A program made the translations under genes and the position numbers. The notes beneath the pieces were generated by a model that was not told the DNA's origin, did not search any database, and saw nothing but the letters and a program-made list of their open reading frames with translations. A DNA stretch of 64,000 nt from Bin5 sp965204705 (GTDB taxonomy: Bacteria; Chloroflexota; Anaerolineae; Caldilineales; Caldilineaceae), in assembly GCA_965204705.1 (NCBI GenBank), contig OZ242006.1, forward strand, positions 1,798,001 through 1,862,000. The letters are read 5' to 3'. Positions 9,032 through 18,804 of the stretch are shown here, in pieces (the stretch's first letter is position 1; every line of letters begins with the position of its first letter).

Positions 9032-11215
9032 GTGTCGGGTAAGATTCACAACGGACATTCCTCACACAGTGTAACGGGGAATTCAGAGCGTGATCGTGTC
9101 GCTGCCTTACTGGTTGTTGCGGCGATTGTACTCGCCCTGTCGGTTGTCGTTGCCTTTACGCGACTCTATCGTCTTTCCGACGTCCCGCCCGGCATAATTA
9201 ACGATGAAGGGGCAAACGGCGTTGATGCTCTGCAGGTGCTACAAGGGGAGCACAGGATCTTCTTTGCCGAAAAGGCCAGCGGTCGCGAGGCAATGGCAAT
9301 CTACGCGACCGCCCTCGCTACGCAACTCTTGGGGCCTTCGCTACTGGCCTTTCATTTGCCCCCGGCTGTGGCGAGCGCTGGCACTGTATTTGCCGTCTTT
9401 TGGCTGGGCCTGCTCCTCTACGGAAAAGACGAAGAAAGTGGAAAACCCAGCACATGGCGTGGACTGACAGTGGCAGGACTTGGGGCGGGACTGCTGGCAG
9501 CTTCCATTGGCCAGACATTTCTGGCACGCGGTGGATTTAGAGCCAATTTTCTGCCCCTGACTCTTACTCTAAGTCTAGCGCTGCTATGGTGGGCATGGGG
9601 ACGGCAAGGCCGACGTAGCACGGTTTGGGGACTGTTCCTGGCTGGCGCGTGTGCGGGCCTGCTTCCCTATACTTACATTCCTGCCCGTGTCACGCCATTC
9701 CTCTTTATGGTCCTGAGTCTTAGTTTTCTGATTCCATTTGAGTCGACCGCTATTGGAAGGGTCAAGGCCAATTGGCCCAAAGCTGGAATCTTCGTGTCGG
9801 CAGCAGGTCTGATAGCGGCGCCGGTAATCATCTATTTCGTTCTCAATCCCGGTGAATTTTTCTTCCGCAGTCAGGAAATCTCGTTATTCCGTGACAGTCA
9901 ACGGACCTATCTGGAGGCCCTTCTTGGTAACGTATTGGACTATCTCCTGAATTTCGGTGTTCGAGGAGATCGGAACGGAGAGTACAATTTCCCAGGAAAG
10001 CCTTTGCTGAATGTATGGGAAGGTGTTTTCTTCTGGATAGGTGTAGGCGTTTCCCTGTGGCACTGGCGACGTCGACCCGCCTATCGCCTTCCCCTGATCT
10101 GGCTGGGGGTTATGCTCTTGCCCGCCATGCTGTCCTATAACCGTGGCCAGGGTCCTAATTCATTGCGAATTATCGGCGCGGCGCCGGCAGCCTTTCTCTT
10201 GGTTGGCGTGGGTATGTGGGAAACTGCGCGGCGCTGTAAAGAGTTTTTCCCCAGACTCAGCAAAAGATTCGCTGCTGCGATCGTGGGAATACCGGTAATT
10301 GGACTCATCCTGGTGCAAGGAGCGTTCACATATCGTACCTATTTTACTCAATGGCTCGGTACGCCTTCCTATTTTGCGGCTGCCGACGCCGAGCTTGCAG
10401 AAGCTGCACGCGTCTTGAACCTGCAGTCGTCCGACGCTGATGTGGTCAATTTGATTCCTTACAGCTTATCGAACGGCCATTTCGGCTTTGACTATCTCTA
10501 CCAAGGTGCCGCACCAGCGCATGTAATTCATGCGAGCATGACACATTTGCCGCAGAGATTGGAATCCTTACTGGAGGCCGAGAAAGAACTCTCCAGCGTG
10601 AAGGTCATTGACTGGAACGACGATCTAGGCTGGATTGGTGGCGGAGAAGAACACACGGTCGCTCTCCTTGAGAAGTACGGCGCCCATTTCGACAGCGAAC
10701 AGTATCCCTTCTTCCAGGTACACACCTACATCGACATTTCATTGGAACATGCTTGGACATATTATGACTATCTCGGGCCCCCCACAGTCAATTATGATGG
10801 CGGTATCTCTCTGCAAGGATTCGCCCTGGGACGGGGAGAGGAGCAATTTTCCACACAGAAACCGGTCAAATTGGGGCAGCAGCGCAGCTTCTGGATGGTC
10901 ACACAGTGGACGACTGCACCCGAATTGGAGACCGCGTACGCGATTTCTCTGCGTCTTCACAGTCCTGAGGGCGGAGGGATTTTTCAGAAGGATATTGTCC
11001 TACTAGACCCGAACCACTTGCGGACCAACAGTTGGGCCCCGGATCGACCGGTCGAGATGCTTCATCACATTGACTTTCCGACGTACCTCAAGTCCGGCGA
11101 ATACCAATTGCGGCTGATCGTCTACGACTTTGAAACTCTGAAACCGACTGTCGAACTCGGTGTTTGGGAGGCGGAGTCTGTCCTGGCCAGTTTGCTGGTT
11201 GAGGACGACGGGTGA
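9032..11215 (+). CDS. GT39-like multi-pass membrane glycosyltransferase, tandem copy 1
   Basis: 727 residues from a GTG preceded by a purine-rich GAGAGAAGAGA. One TM helix (about 23-43) leads to an external loop with PPGIINDEGANG; Asp58-Glu59 match the DE pair that is catalytic in ArnT/PMT-type polyprenyl-phosphate-sugar transferases. About ten more hydrophobic segments follow up to about residue 450, including LLPYTYIPARVTPF, which all copies share. Residues 540-727 form a soluble beta-rich domain ending VELGVWEAE. It probably moves a lipid-linked sugar onto a cell-surface acceptor. Paralogues are at 11299, 13604 and 18805. Composition is visibly less GC-rich than the flanking catabolic genes. 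Confidence 0.75.
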   Translation: MSGKIHNGHSSHSVTGNSERDRVAALLVVAAIVLALSVVVAFTRLYRLSDVPPGIINDEGANGVDALQVLQGEHRIFFAEKASGREAMAIYATALATQLLGPSLLAFHLPPAVASAGTVFAVFWLGLLLYGKDEESGKPSTWRGLTVAGLGAGLLAASIGQTFLARGGFRANFLPLTLTLSLALLWWAWGRQGRRSTVWGLFLAGACAGLLPYTYIPARVTPFLFMVLSLSFLIPFESTAIGRVKANWPKAGIFVSAAGLIAAPVIIYFVLNPGEFFFRSQEISLFRDSQRTYLEALLGNVLDYLLNFGVRGDRNGEYNFPGKPLLNVWEGVFFWIGVGVSLWHWRRRPAYRLPLIWLGVMLLPAMLSYNRGQGPNSLRIIGAAPAAFLLVGVGMWETARRCKEFFPRLSKRFAAAIVGIPVIGLILVQGAFTYRTYFTQWLGTPSYFAAADAELAEAARVLNLQSSDADVVNLIPYSLSNGHFGFDYLYQGAAPAHVIHASMTHLPQRLESLLEAEKELSSVKVIDWNDDLGWIGGGEEHTVALLEKYGAHFDSEQYPFFQVHTYIDISLEHAWTYYDYLGPPTVNYDGGISLQGFALGRGEEQFSTQKPVKLGQQRSFWMVTQWTTAPELETAYAISLRLHSPEGGGIFQKDIVLLDPNHLRTNSWAPDRPVEMLHHIDFPTYLKSGEYQLRLIVYDFETLKPTVELGVWEAESVLASLLVEDDG

Positions 11216-11298
11216 GGGAAAGGAACACGCGTGAATATGCCCTGCCATGGACCTCCGCTTAAGTGTATCAGCGTAGTAAGACTCAATTAAGAGATAAA

Positions 11299-13470
11299 GT
11301 GGCTGAAACATCGTCATCCGAGAAGAAACGGGTCAGTACTGCCGGGCCATCTGATTGCAAGGGGCTCACCTATGCGTTGACATTCGGAGGCATCCTGACC
11401 GCATTGGCCGTGACTGTCGCTGTGCTTCGACTCCACAGACTGGCCGAACTGCCGCCCGGGGTCGACCTCGGCGAGGCGGCAAACGGACTGGATGCTCTTA
11501 GAGTGCTGGGCGGAGAGCATGCGGTCTTCTTTCCTGAAAAGCTGGCCGGACGAGAAGGACTGTTTATCTACGCGATCGCCGCGGCCTTTGCTCTTTTGGG
11601 GCGCACCGAGATGGCGCTCCGTCTGCCAGCCGCATTGGCCAGTGCAGGCACAGTTTTCGCCGTCTTCTGGCTTGGCACGATCCTTTTCGGGCATGACGAG
11701 GATGACCATAAGACCGCTCGATGGCGCGGTCTTACAGTTGGAGGGATCAGCGCGGGCCTCATGGCCGTTTCAGTCAGCCAGACGATCCTCGGGCGCATGG
11801 CATTCAGAACGACTCTCCTGCCATTCCTGTTGTGCTTGTGCATCGCTACGCTCTGGTTGGGTTGGAGGCAACGAAGCCCTCTGCTAATCGTGCTTGCCGG
11901 CGTATGCGCCGGGCTGTTGCCATACACTTACATTCCGGCTCGTTTAGCCCCGTTTCTATTTCTGCTTTTTGGTCTCAGCTTCTTGATACCCTTCGGCTCG
12001 TTCACCTGGGAAAAAGTGCGGACCGAATTGCCGCGCGTGTGTCTCTTTTCTGCAGTAGCTGGGCTGGTAGCGACGCCAATTCTCCTGTATTTCATTTCTC
12101 ATCCCGCCTCCTTCGTGGCTCGGGGCAATGAAGTTTCAGTTTTCCATCCTAGCCGAAGTCAGGGAGATCCCTTCACAGCTCTACTGGTCAATTCGTGGGA
12201 GCATCTGCTTGCTTTCGGCTTCCGCGGTGATCCGACTTGGCGGAATAACTTTGCCGGCAGACCGATCTTGAGTCCCTTGGAGACGATTTTTTTTTGGCTG
12301 GGCGTCGGTATTGCAATACGGTGCTGGCAACAGCGGCCTGCATATCGTCTGATTCTTCTCTGGCTAGGCCTAATGATTGTTCCGGCGCTGATGGCGAGCC
12401 ATGCCGCTCCCAATACGATGCGAATGATAGGGGCGGGACCGGCTGTTTACCTTTTCATTGGGACAGGGTTTTGGGAAGCTTTCTCATTCGTGCGAAGTCG
12501 GTTCTACTGGAGGTTCTCTCCCAAGGTTGAAGTCGCTTCAGGCGTCGCAGTCGGAACGCTGATCGCGACACAAGGCCTGTTCACCTATCACACCTATTTT
12601 CAGAAATGGGCGACATCACCGGAAGTGTACAGGGCCCATCAAGTAGAGTGGGCAAATCTTGCTCATGCTCTGAACGAACAGCCGACCACTGACAAAGAGA
12701 TCTATCTGCTCCCTTACCGGCTCAGCGAACAATACAGTTTCGACTATCTGTATCAAGGTTCGGCGCCCGCCCATGTTATTCGCCCGTCACCGCCACAACA
12801 TGTAGGAGAGCAGTTGGAAATCGCACTGGCCGCGGCAGGAAACACGTCCGTAGTGAAAATTGTTGACTGGAAAGACCATGTTGTCTGGTCACAGGATGGC
12901 GACGACATACTTGGCATGTATCTCAGCAAGTACGGACGCTTCGTGAATACACAAGAGTTTACCGACTTCCAACTCCATGCCTACACGGACCTCTCGCTTG
13001 ATCGCCCGTGGACAATCTATGATTATTTGGAGCCAATGACGGTTAACTACGACCGCGGCATATCTCTATTCGGCTTTGCGTTGGGGCAAGGCCCAGAGCA
13101 GCTTTCATCTCGGAGCGGCTCTGATCTGAAGAGAGAATCATCTTGGTGGGTAGCATTGCAATGGCAGACCGCCCCGGGGCTGGATGCTGTGTATTCGATT
13201 TCGCTGCGCCTACATGATTCTGAGGGCAGAGCCGTTTACCAGCACGATTCAGTTCTCGAAGATTCGACGCCGCTTACGACCAATCGCTGGTCGGCAAATG
13301 AGCTCGTTGATACCCTGCACCTACTTGAACTCCCAGTTGATCTCTTGCCCGGCGAATATGAACTGCGGCTGGTCGTCTACGACTTTGAAACACAGAAGCC
13401 AACTGTCGAACTCGGTGTTTGGGAACCGGAGACGGTGCTGACCAGATTGAATATTTCCGGTACAAAGTGA
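11299..13470 (+). CDS. GT39-like membrane glycosyltransferase, tandem copy 2 (DE motif altered)
   Basis: 723 residues from the GTG at 11299. The alternative GTG at 11263 is possible, but the decayed copy at 15947 aligns from the same point (xxGCTGAAACAT against xxGACTGAAACAT), which favours 11299. The layout matches copy 1: an N-terminal TM, the loop PPGVDLGEAANG, multiple TMs, LLPYTYIPARLAPF, and a C-terminal beta domain ending VELGVWEPE. In this copy the loop has Gly-Glu where the others have Asp-Glu, so the presumed catalytic Asp is missing. It may be inactive, use another residue, or serve as a partner subunit. Confidence 0.72.
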   Translation: MAETSSSEKKRVSTAGPSDCKGLTYALTFGGILTALAVTVAVLRLHRLAELPPGVDLGEAANGLDALRVLGGEHAVFFPEKLAGREGLFIYAIAAAFALLGRTEMALRLPAALASAGTVFAVFWLGTILFGHDEDDHKTARWRGLTVGGISAGLMAVSVSQTILGRMAFRTTLLPFLLCLCIATLWLGWRQRSPLLIVLAGVCAGLLPYTYIPARLAPFLFLLFGLSFLIPFGSFTWEKVRTELPRVCLFSAVAGLVATPILLYFISHPASFVARGNEVSVFHPSRSQGDPFTALLVNSWEHLLAFGFRGDPTWRNNFAGRPILSPLETIFFWLGVGIAIRCWQQRPAYRLILLWLGLMIVPALMASHAAPNTMRMIGAGPAVYLFIGTGFWEAFSFVRSRFYWRFSPKVEVASGVAVGTLIATQGLFTYHTYFQKWATSPEVYRAHQVEWANLAHALNEQPTTDKEIYLLPYRLSEQYSFDYLYQGSAPAHVIRPSPPQHVGEQLEIALAAAGNTSVVKIVDWKDHVVWSQDGDDILGMYLSKYGRFVNTQEFTDFQLHAYTDLSLDRPWTIYDYLEPMTVNYDRGISLFGFALGQGPEQLSSRSGSDLKRESSWWVALQWQTAPGLDAVYSISLRLHDSEGRAVYQHDSVLEDSTPLTTNRWSANELVDTLHLLELPVDLLPGEYELRLVVYDFETQKPTVELGVWEPETVLTRLNISGTK

Positions 13471-13603
13471 CGCAAAGGTAATCCTCATCTGGCGTGCTAC
13501 GCAAGGACCGCCTTTTGAAGACAATCTTTCAGAACGAGAATTCCAAGTAGAGACAACGACTGTGGCGCCATGAACAGGGCACTACACATAGAGAGTTGGC
13601 TAA

Positions 13604-15859
13604 ATGCTCGGCGATGAACGTCTCTACCTGAAACTGGCGACGGCCGGAGTACTGCTCTTCCTGGCAATTGTAGTTCTGACAATGCGCCTGCATCGCCTGC
13701 CAGAACTTCCGCCCGGCTTGCACCATGATGAAGGAACACATGGTGTCAATGCCTTACAGGTGTTGCAGGGAGACCATGCCGCGTTCTTTCCCGAGAACAA
13801 TGGGCGCGAAGGCATGATTGTTTACGCCATCGCTTTGGCAACTGCCTTCTTGGGCCGCACTGTCTTGGCTGTGCGTCTCCCGACAGCACTTATTGGCGCA
13901 GGCACAGTTTTCGTTCTGTTTTGGCTGGGATGGATACTTTTCAGGCGGGACGAATATGGAGGCAGGTCCACGCCTTGGCGCGCTCTGTTTTTCGGAGGAA
14001 CGAGCGCCGGTTTGCTGGCAGTATCCCTTGGACAGACAGTCATCGGACGCACCGCTCTCAGAGGCAACTTCCTCCCTTTCTTTCTCAGCCTGAGCTTGGC
14101 ACTATTGTGGTGGGGGTGGTCGCACGAAGACCAGCCTTTATCCTCAAGTGAAGAGTCAACTGGACAGGGTTCAGTAGGACTCGGCACGCTGGCTGCTAAG
14201 CTTGCAACATGGTGGCGTATCGCGCTGGCGGGGGCATGTGCAGGGCTATTGCCATACACCTACATTACAGCGCGGTTCACACCTGTTCTCTTTTCCCTCC
14301 TCGGCCTGAGTTTACTGATCTCCTGGCGCAGAACCGGAGACAGGTCCAAGAAGGCGGACCAGGGCTCGCGGTGGTCAGGCCTTCATCACTTCCGCTTACC
14401 CACTAATACTGAATGGCAGAAGGCAACTGTCTTTGTCGTTTTCGCCGGTGTGGTGGCCGCACCTATTCTCCTTCACTTTGTACAGAATCCAGATCATTTC
14501 TTTCTTCGCAGCGCGCAGACCTGGGTTTTCGATTCTGAGCGAAATCTCGGAAGCCCGCTGGGTACTTTCCTGAGCAATCTTTGGGGATATGTGCTGGCAT
14601 TTGGTTTTCGGGGCGATCTGCTCTGGCGGCACAACCTGGTGGGCAAGCCGGTTCTGAATCTCTGGCAGGCATTCTTCTTTTGGCTAGGCGTGGGCGCGGC
14701 TGTTTGGCGTTGGCCAACGCGACCTGTTTACCGCTTACTGCTGCTCTGGCTCGCGCTGCTGGTCTTGCCTGCCGTGCTTGCAAGAGAGATAACTTCCGTC
14801 CCTCCCAATACGATTCGCATGATTGGCGCAATACCGGCCATCTATCTGCTTGTCGCCGTGGGCATATGGGAGGCCTTCTCATTCGTGAAAAAGCGGCTTT
14901 CCCAAGCAACTGAATCCTGGGCGGGCGCGACTCTCGCCATTTTGGTCGGTCTCGCCATATTGGTCCAGGGCATGTATACCTATCGCGACTATTTCCACAG
15001 ATGGGCCTCAGCCCAAGAGATTCACAGGGCCTACGGGACAGCGTGGACCGACCTCATTCAAGTGGTGAATGCAGAGCCGTCAGATGGAAGCATAGTATAT
15101 CTGGTTCCAGGTTACCTGTGGCAGTACAGCTTCGAATACTTGTATCAAGGCGACGTGCCGGTCCATCTTGTTCATACGGTTATGCCCGGTTTTGCTCACC
15201 AAATTGAATCTGCACTGACCACCTCCGAAAACCTCACCGAAGTCAAGGTTGTGGACTGGAGCAACGATGTGATCTGGGCTGGGGACGAAGATCAACGCCT
15301 CGCAGTTCTTTTTGACAAATACGGCCGTCCATTGAGCACAGAGCAATACACCGACTTTCAGATCAAGAACTACACTGACATCTCCTTGGACCGCTCCTGG
15401 ACTTTATACGACCATATGGATCCGCTGGCAGTAAGTTACGACGGAGGCATCGCCCTCACTGCTCTGGCCGCTGGCCAACGGAAAGAGCAACAGTCGGCAC
15501 AGCATCCACTCAATCTGAAAGAAGGCAGTCCCCTTTGGCTGGCTCTGCAATGGGAGACCGCTCCCGAATTAGGAATAGATTTCGCCATCTCCTTGCGGCT
15601 CAACGACGCCGAGGGCAAAGGCGTCTTTCAAAAAGACTATGTGCTGTGGAGGCCAGATCACTCCTCCACTGGAAGCGCAGGAAGCTCTGGACCCTTTGAT
15701 TCTCTTCACTTGCTTGAGTTTCCCTCTGATCTTCCCTCAGGAAGTTACGAACTGAGAATGGTTGTCTACGACACGGCAACACTGAAACCGACTGTCGAAC
15801 TCGGTGTCTGGGAACCCGAGACAACTCTGGCGCACTTGGAATTGGCGCAAGTGGACTAA
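13604..15859 (+). CDS. GT39-like membrane glycosyltransferase, tandem copy 3
   Basis: 751 residues. The N-terminus is shorter than in copies 1, 2 and 4. The first TM is followed by PPGLHHDEGTHG with Asp42-Glu43. A hydrophilic Ser/Gly-rich insertion at about 170-200 (around EDQPLSSSEESTGQG) and a basic stretch near 245-265 are absent from the other copies. The core motif LLPYTYITARFTPV and the C-terminal domain ending VELGVWEPE are conserved. Its function is presumed the same as copy 1, with a different donor or acceptor. A remnant of a further copy starts 88 bp after the stop. Confidence 0.75.
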   Translation: MLGDERLYLKLATAGVLLFLAIVVLTMRLHRLPELPPGLHHDEGTHGVNALQVLQGDHAAFFPENNGREGMIVYAIALATAFLGRTVLAVRLPTALIGAGTVFVLFWLGWILFRRDEYGGRSTPWRALFFGGTSAGLLAVSLGQTVIGRTALRGNFLPFFLSLSLALLWWGWSHEDQPLSSSEESTGQGSVGLGTLAAKLATWWRIALAGACAGLLPYTYITARFTPVLFSLLGLSLLISWRRTGDRSKKADQGSRWSGLHHFRLPTNTEWQKATVFVVFAGVVAAPILLHFVQNPDHFFLRSAQTWVFDSERNLGSPLGTFLSNLWGYVLAFGFRGDLLWRHNLVGKPVLNLWQAFFFWLGVGAAVWRWPTRPVYRLLLLWLALLVLPAVLAREITSVPPNTIRMIGAIPAIYLLVAVGIWEAFSFVKKRLSQATESWAGATLAILVGLAILVQGMYTYRDYFHRWASAQEIHRAYGTAWTDLIQVVNAEPSDGSIVYLVPGYLWQYSFEYLYQGDVPVHLVHTVMPGFAHQIESALTTSENLTEVKVVDWSNDVIWAGDEDQRLAVLFDKYGRPLSTEQYTDFQIKNYTDISLDRSWTLYDHMDPLAVSYDGGIALTALAAGQRKEQQSAQHPLNLKEGSPLWLALQWETAPELGIDFAISLRLNDAEGKGVFQKDYVLWRPDHSSTGSAGSSGPFDSLHLLEFPSDLPSGSYELRMVVYDTATLKPTVELGVWEPETTLAHLELAQVD

Positions 15860-15946
15860 TAGCGAGATTCGTCGTTGTGCTCCGATTTGGCGGCAGACTG
15901 CCTCAACGAGAGTCAAATGGCGAATGACAGTAGAGGGCAATCCAAA

Positions 15947-16251
15947 TTGACTGAAACATTGCCCTCGGAACTCTTATCCTTGGGAGCAGTAGGCTAGTAA
16001 ACGTCGGGGTGTCAATCCCTCAATTGGCGGAGGCAGTTTCTTTGTTTGGGATAGCGCTTGACGTTAGCATTCTGTGTCTTCTTCGTCTGACCCATCTTCT
16101 TCCCGGACTAATCTTTGACCGTAAGGCGCACTGGCTGAGTGCTCTCCAAGTCTTGCAAGGAGAGTTGACAGCTATCCTGTATGGGGCGTTGGTATTGTAC
16201 TTTGCGACAAAGCCAAGCCATTTAAGGCCTCATAACGCTCTCTTTCTTTGA
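15947..16251 (+). pseudogene. Decayed fifth copy of the GT39-like gene (5' part)
   Basis: The 500-bp gap between 15859 and 16360 holds a remnant of the same family. From TTG at 15947 the first codons (TTG ACT GAA ACA) match the start of copy 2 before a TAG. In a shifted frame, 16009-16251 then reads LLRLTHLLPGLIFD, LSALQVLQGE and LYFATK, which aligns with LRLHRLPELPPG..DEG and NALQVLQGDHA of the intact copies. The DE motif, several dozen codons and the whole transmembrane and C-terminal body are gone. Stops and frameshifts make a functional product unlikely. The rest of the gap, to 16359, shows nothing recognisable. Confidence 0.7.
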
Positions 16252-16359
16252 GAACGATGCGTTCCATAATATAGTCACCAACTGTCATTCCATTGGTCAT
16301 AACTTCGCGTTGAAGTCCTTGTTCTCAACGCTAACTTTACGACCATTACCAAAGCGAAA

Positions 16360-18726
16360 ATGCAAATGGCCGGTTCCTCCGACAGTCTAGCCAGTCGCAA
16401 CACTACCGACAAGGTCGACCTCGATCGCATTGTCGCTCTTTGTCTGGCGTCGCTGTCCTTTGTACTACTCATTGCGCTGACAAACGCTTGGCCTTCTACA
16501 ACCCACGACGGTCTGATCCATATGCATAGGATTCGTGCGTTAGCCGACGCGTTGCGGGCAGGCGTTCTCTATCCACGTTGGTTCCCGGATTACAATCTTG
16601 GTTACGGATCCCCCGTCCTCAACTATTACCCTCCCGTATTCTACTATCCCTCCGCGCTCCTCAATCTGGCGGGTCTCGACATCTTGCTGAGTGTGCGACT
16701 CCCCATAGCGGTCGGATTCACTCTCTCGGCATGGTGGATGTTTCGCTTGGCGCGATTGTTTTTCCCTGTATGGCCTGCAGCCGTCTGCGTCATCTGCTAT
16801 CAGTTTCATCCTTATCGCATGATAGATCTTTTCGAAAGGGGCGCTTTTCCTGAACTCACCGCATTCATTTTGCTGCCTTTGGTCGCGCAATACGGCGTTC
16901 AAGCCGTGGCGGCACGCCCGCAGTGGAATGTCGCTCGCAGAGATAGGCCAGATTGCTCTGATCGGAAAAGGCGTCCATACTTCACGGCTTTGGCGAAAGC
17001 CGGAGTTGCCTTTGCCTGTCTCATTCTGACACATTCCTTAACAGCGCTTATGACGGTGATTGTCTTCGCAATCGTGCTAGTCTTGTTTGGCCTGGTTCGT
17101 CATCGCGAAGGGGTGCTCTCATTTTTCTCTGCTGGATTAACTGTGGCAGTGTTTGCAGTCGTCGGGATTCTACTGACATCATGGTTCACCCTTCCAGTAC
17201 TGTTCGAACTGAACTGGGTTCTAGTTGGCAAAGGGCATTCTTTAGGCACATGGATGGACTACATGGCAGGATGGAGAGATCTCTTCGAGCCTGCTTTCAT
17301 TTATTCTTACAGGTATTCTGAGGTACCGACGTTTTTCCTGCCTATCTATTCTATTCCAATCGGCATTGCTGCAATCTATGTTGCTTTGGCAGCGAAGGAG
17401 CGCGACCTTCGTCACTTCACTCTGGTAACATTGTCGTCCACTATTTTGGTAGCTTGGTTGACAACGTCCTCAAGTTTCTGGCTGTGGGATAGAACCGCAT
17501 TTCTGCTGGAAAAACTGCAGTTCCCTTGGCGCTGGCAGGTGTTCGTCGCCTTTGGCACTCCTCTGCTCTTGGCAGCTTGCCTGGAACAACTAAAGAGAAT
17601 GCGAGCCATGTCGGTTAGCGCTGTGCCTATTGTCATCACCATTCTTTCAACGTTCATCCCACTCTATTCGATTATGGGGCTGGACTATCCGATGGGCGAC
17701 GACTCGAGTTATCAGGAAATCTCGGCCCATTCTCTATGGAAACTGAACTCCCAAAAGTGGGAGCTGGATGAGCAAGGAAATCACCTTGGGAGTTGGACGC
17801 AAGAGTATATGCCTGTGTGGGTCGACGCGGATCTGCGTCTCATAGCGGGGGCTTTGTGGGAACAGCCGCCGAAGCCAGATTCTAACGAGTCTCTGGCAAT
17901 TGTACCGCTACGAACAGGTCTTCTACGGCATGAGTTCCAGGTCAGTACACAAAAAAGCTTCCGATTGCTCCTGCCTCAGTTCTACTTCCCGCCTTGGAAA
18001 GTTTGGCTCGACGGCATTCAGGCGAAAGTTGAGCCAGGAGGCCACCTCACACTCGTAAGTGTGGAAGTCCCGCCCGGATCGCACGAAGTTGTGTTTGCAT
18101 GGAGCCCATCACTCTCGGTATGGATTGGCCGACTGCTGACGGCAGTAGGTTGGATTGCGGTATTGGCTATGCTGTATGTAGATGCAAAAAGGTCGGCGAA
18201 AAGTAGGTCGGAATGGAAAAACACTCTTCTTTCCTTCCGGCGGCACTGGCCCTTGGTCGGTTGGCTTGCAGTCGGGGCGCTGACGGTCGCCGTGGCTTTA
18301 GGAATCGCAGACCGCACTAGGGAAGTCACAGCAATTGGCGCCGACTACGGTAACATCCGACTGGAAGGCGTGCGGCACCCCATTTCCACTCGCGCCGGCG
18401 AAGTGGCGCACGTTCAACTTACCTGGGCCGTGAAAACCGAAGGAGTTCCAGTGAGCGCTTTCGTCCACCTGGTTGACGAGACAGGGATGGGAGTTTCACA
18501 ACATGATGGCCCCCCAGGAGGAAAACACGCACCCTACCCGCTATGGGAGCCTGGGCTGGTTCTAAATTCGACACATATCATTACTGTCCCGAAAACGCTG
18601 TCCCCGGGAACGTATCGGCTCATTGCCGGCCTCTACTTTCCTGACAAATCACTCGAGCCGCTCGTGCCCTTGAATGGCGTCAATGCTCGCCTGGAAATCG
18701 GAATGCTTGAAGTGCTGCCCAAGTGA
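16360..18726 (+). CDS. Multi-pass membrane protein, PTPS-related/YfhO-like glycosyltransferase candidate
   Basis: 788 residues. The N-terminal half has about ten hydrophobic segments. The first external loop reads THDGLIHMHRI, then YPRWFPDYNLGYGSPVLNYYPP, a pattern seen in the '6-pyruvoyl-tetrahydropterin synthase-related' membrane family, which is thought to be GT-C-like rather than a true PTPS. After another TM at about 595-615 and one near 640 comes a C-terminal beta domain (FVHLVDETG, LSPGTYRLIAGLY). That domain resembles the C-terminal domains of the neighbouring GT39 copies in form. It sits between copies 3 and 4, implying a shared surface-glycosylation role. The exact reaction is unknown. 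Confidence 0.65.
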   Translation: MQMAGSSDSLASRNTTDKVDLDRIVALCLASLSFVLLIALTNAWPSTTHDGLIHMHRIRALADALRAGVLYPRWFPDYNLGYGSPVLNYYPPVFYYPSALLNLAGLDILLSVRLPIAVGFTLSAWWMFRLARLFFPVWPAAVCVICYQFHPYRMIDLFERGAFPELTAFILLPLVAQYGVQAVAARPQWNVARRDRPDCSDRKRRPYFTALAKAGVAFACLILTHSLTALMTVIVFAIVLVLFGLVRHREGVLSFFSAGLTVAVFAVVGILLTSWFTLPVLFELNWVLVGKGHSLGTWMDYMAGWRDLFEPAFIYSYRYSEVPTFFLPIYSIPIGIAAIYVALAAKERDLRHFTLVTLSSTILVAWLTTSSSFWLWDRTAFLLEKLQFPWRWQVFVAFGTPLLLAACLEQLKRMRAMSVSAVPIVITILSTFIPLYSIMGLDYPMGDDSSYQEISAHSLWKLNSQKWELDEQGNHLGSWTQEYMPVWVDADLRLIAGALWEQPPKPDSNESLAIVPLRTGLLRHEFQVSTQKSFRLLLPQFYFPPWKVWLDGIQAKVEPGGHLTLVSVEVPPGSHEVVFAWSPSLSVWIGRLLTAVGWIAVLAMLYVDAKRSAKSRSEWKNTLLSFRRHWPLVGWLAVGALTVAVALGIADRTREVTAIGADYGNIRLEGVRHPISTRAGEVAHVQLTWAVKTEGVPVSAFVHLVDETGMGVSQHDGPPGGKHAPYPLWEPGLVLNSTHIITVPKTLSPGTYRLIAGLYFPDKSLEPLVPLNGVNARLEIGMLEVLPK

Positions 18727-18804
18727 AAGACCCTGACAAGTGGGGTATGCACGCGTATGCAGCCCAGCGACGACAGATAGTGACGGGAAGTCCGAAAAGA
18801 GAGA

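Noticed and set aside
8815..9042. 75-codon frame before the first glycosyltransferase
   Set aside because: No SD, poor codon content, and it overlaps the real GTG start at 9032. The 265-bp gap 8767-9031 shows no other feature.
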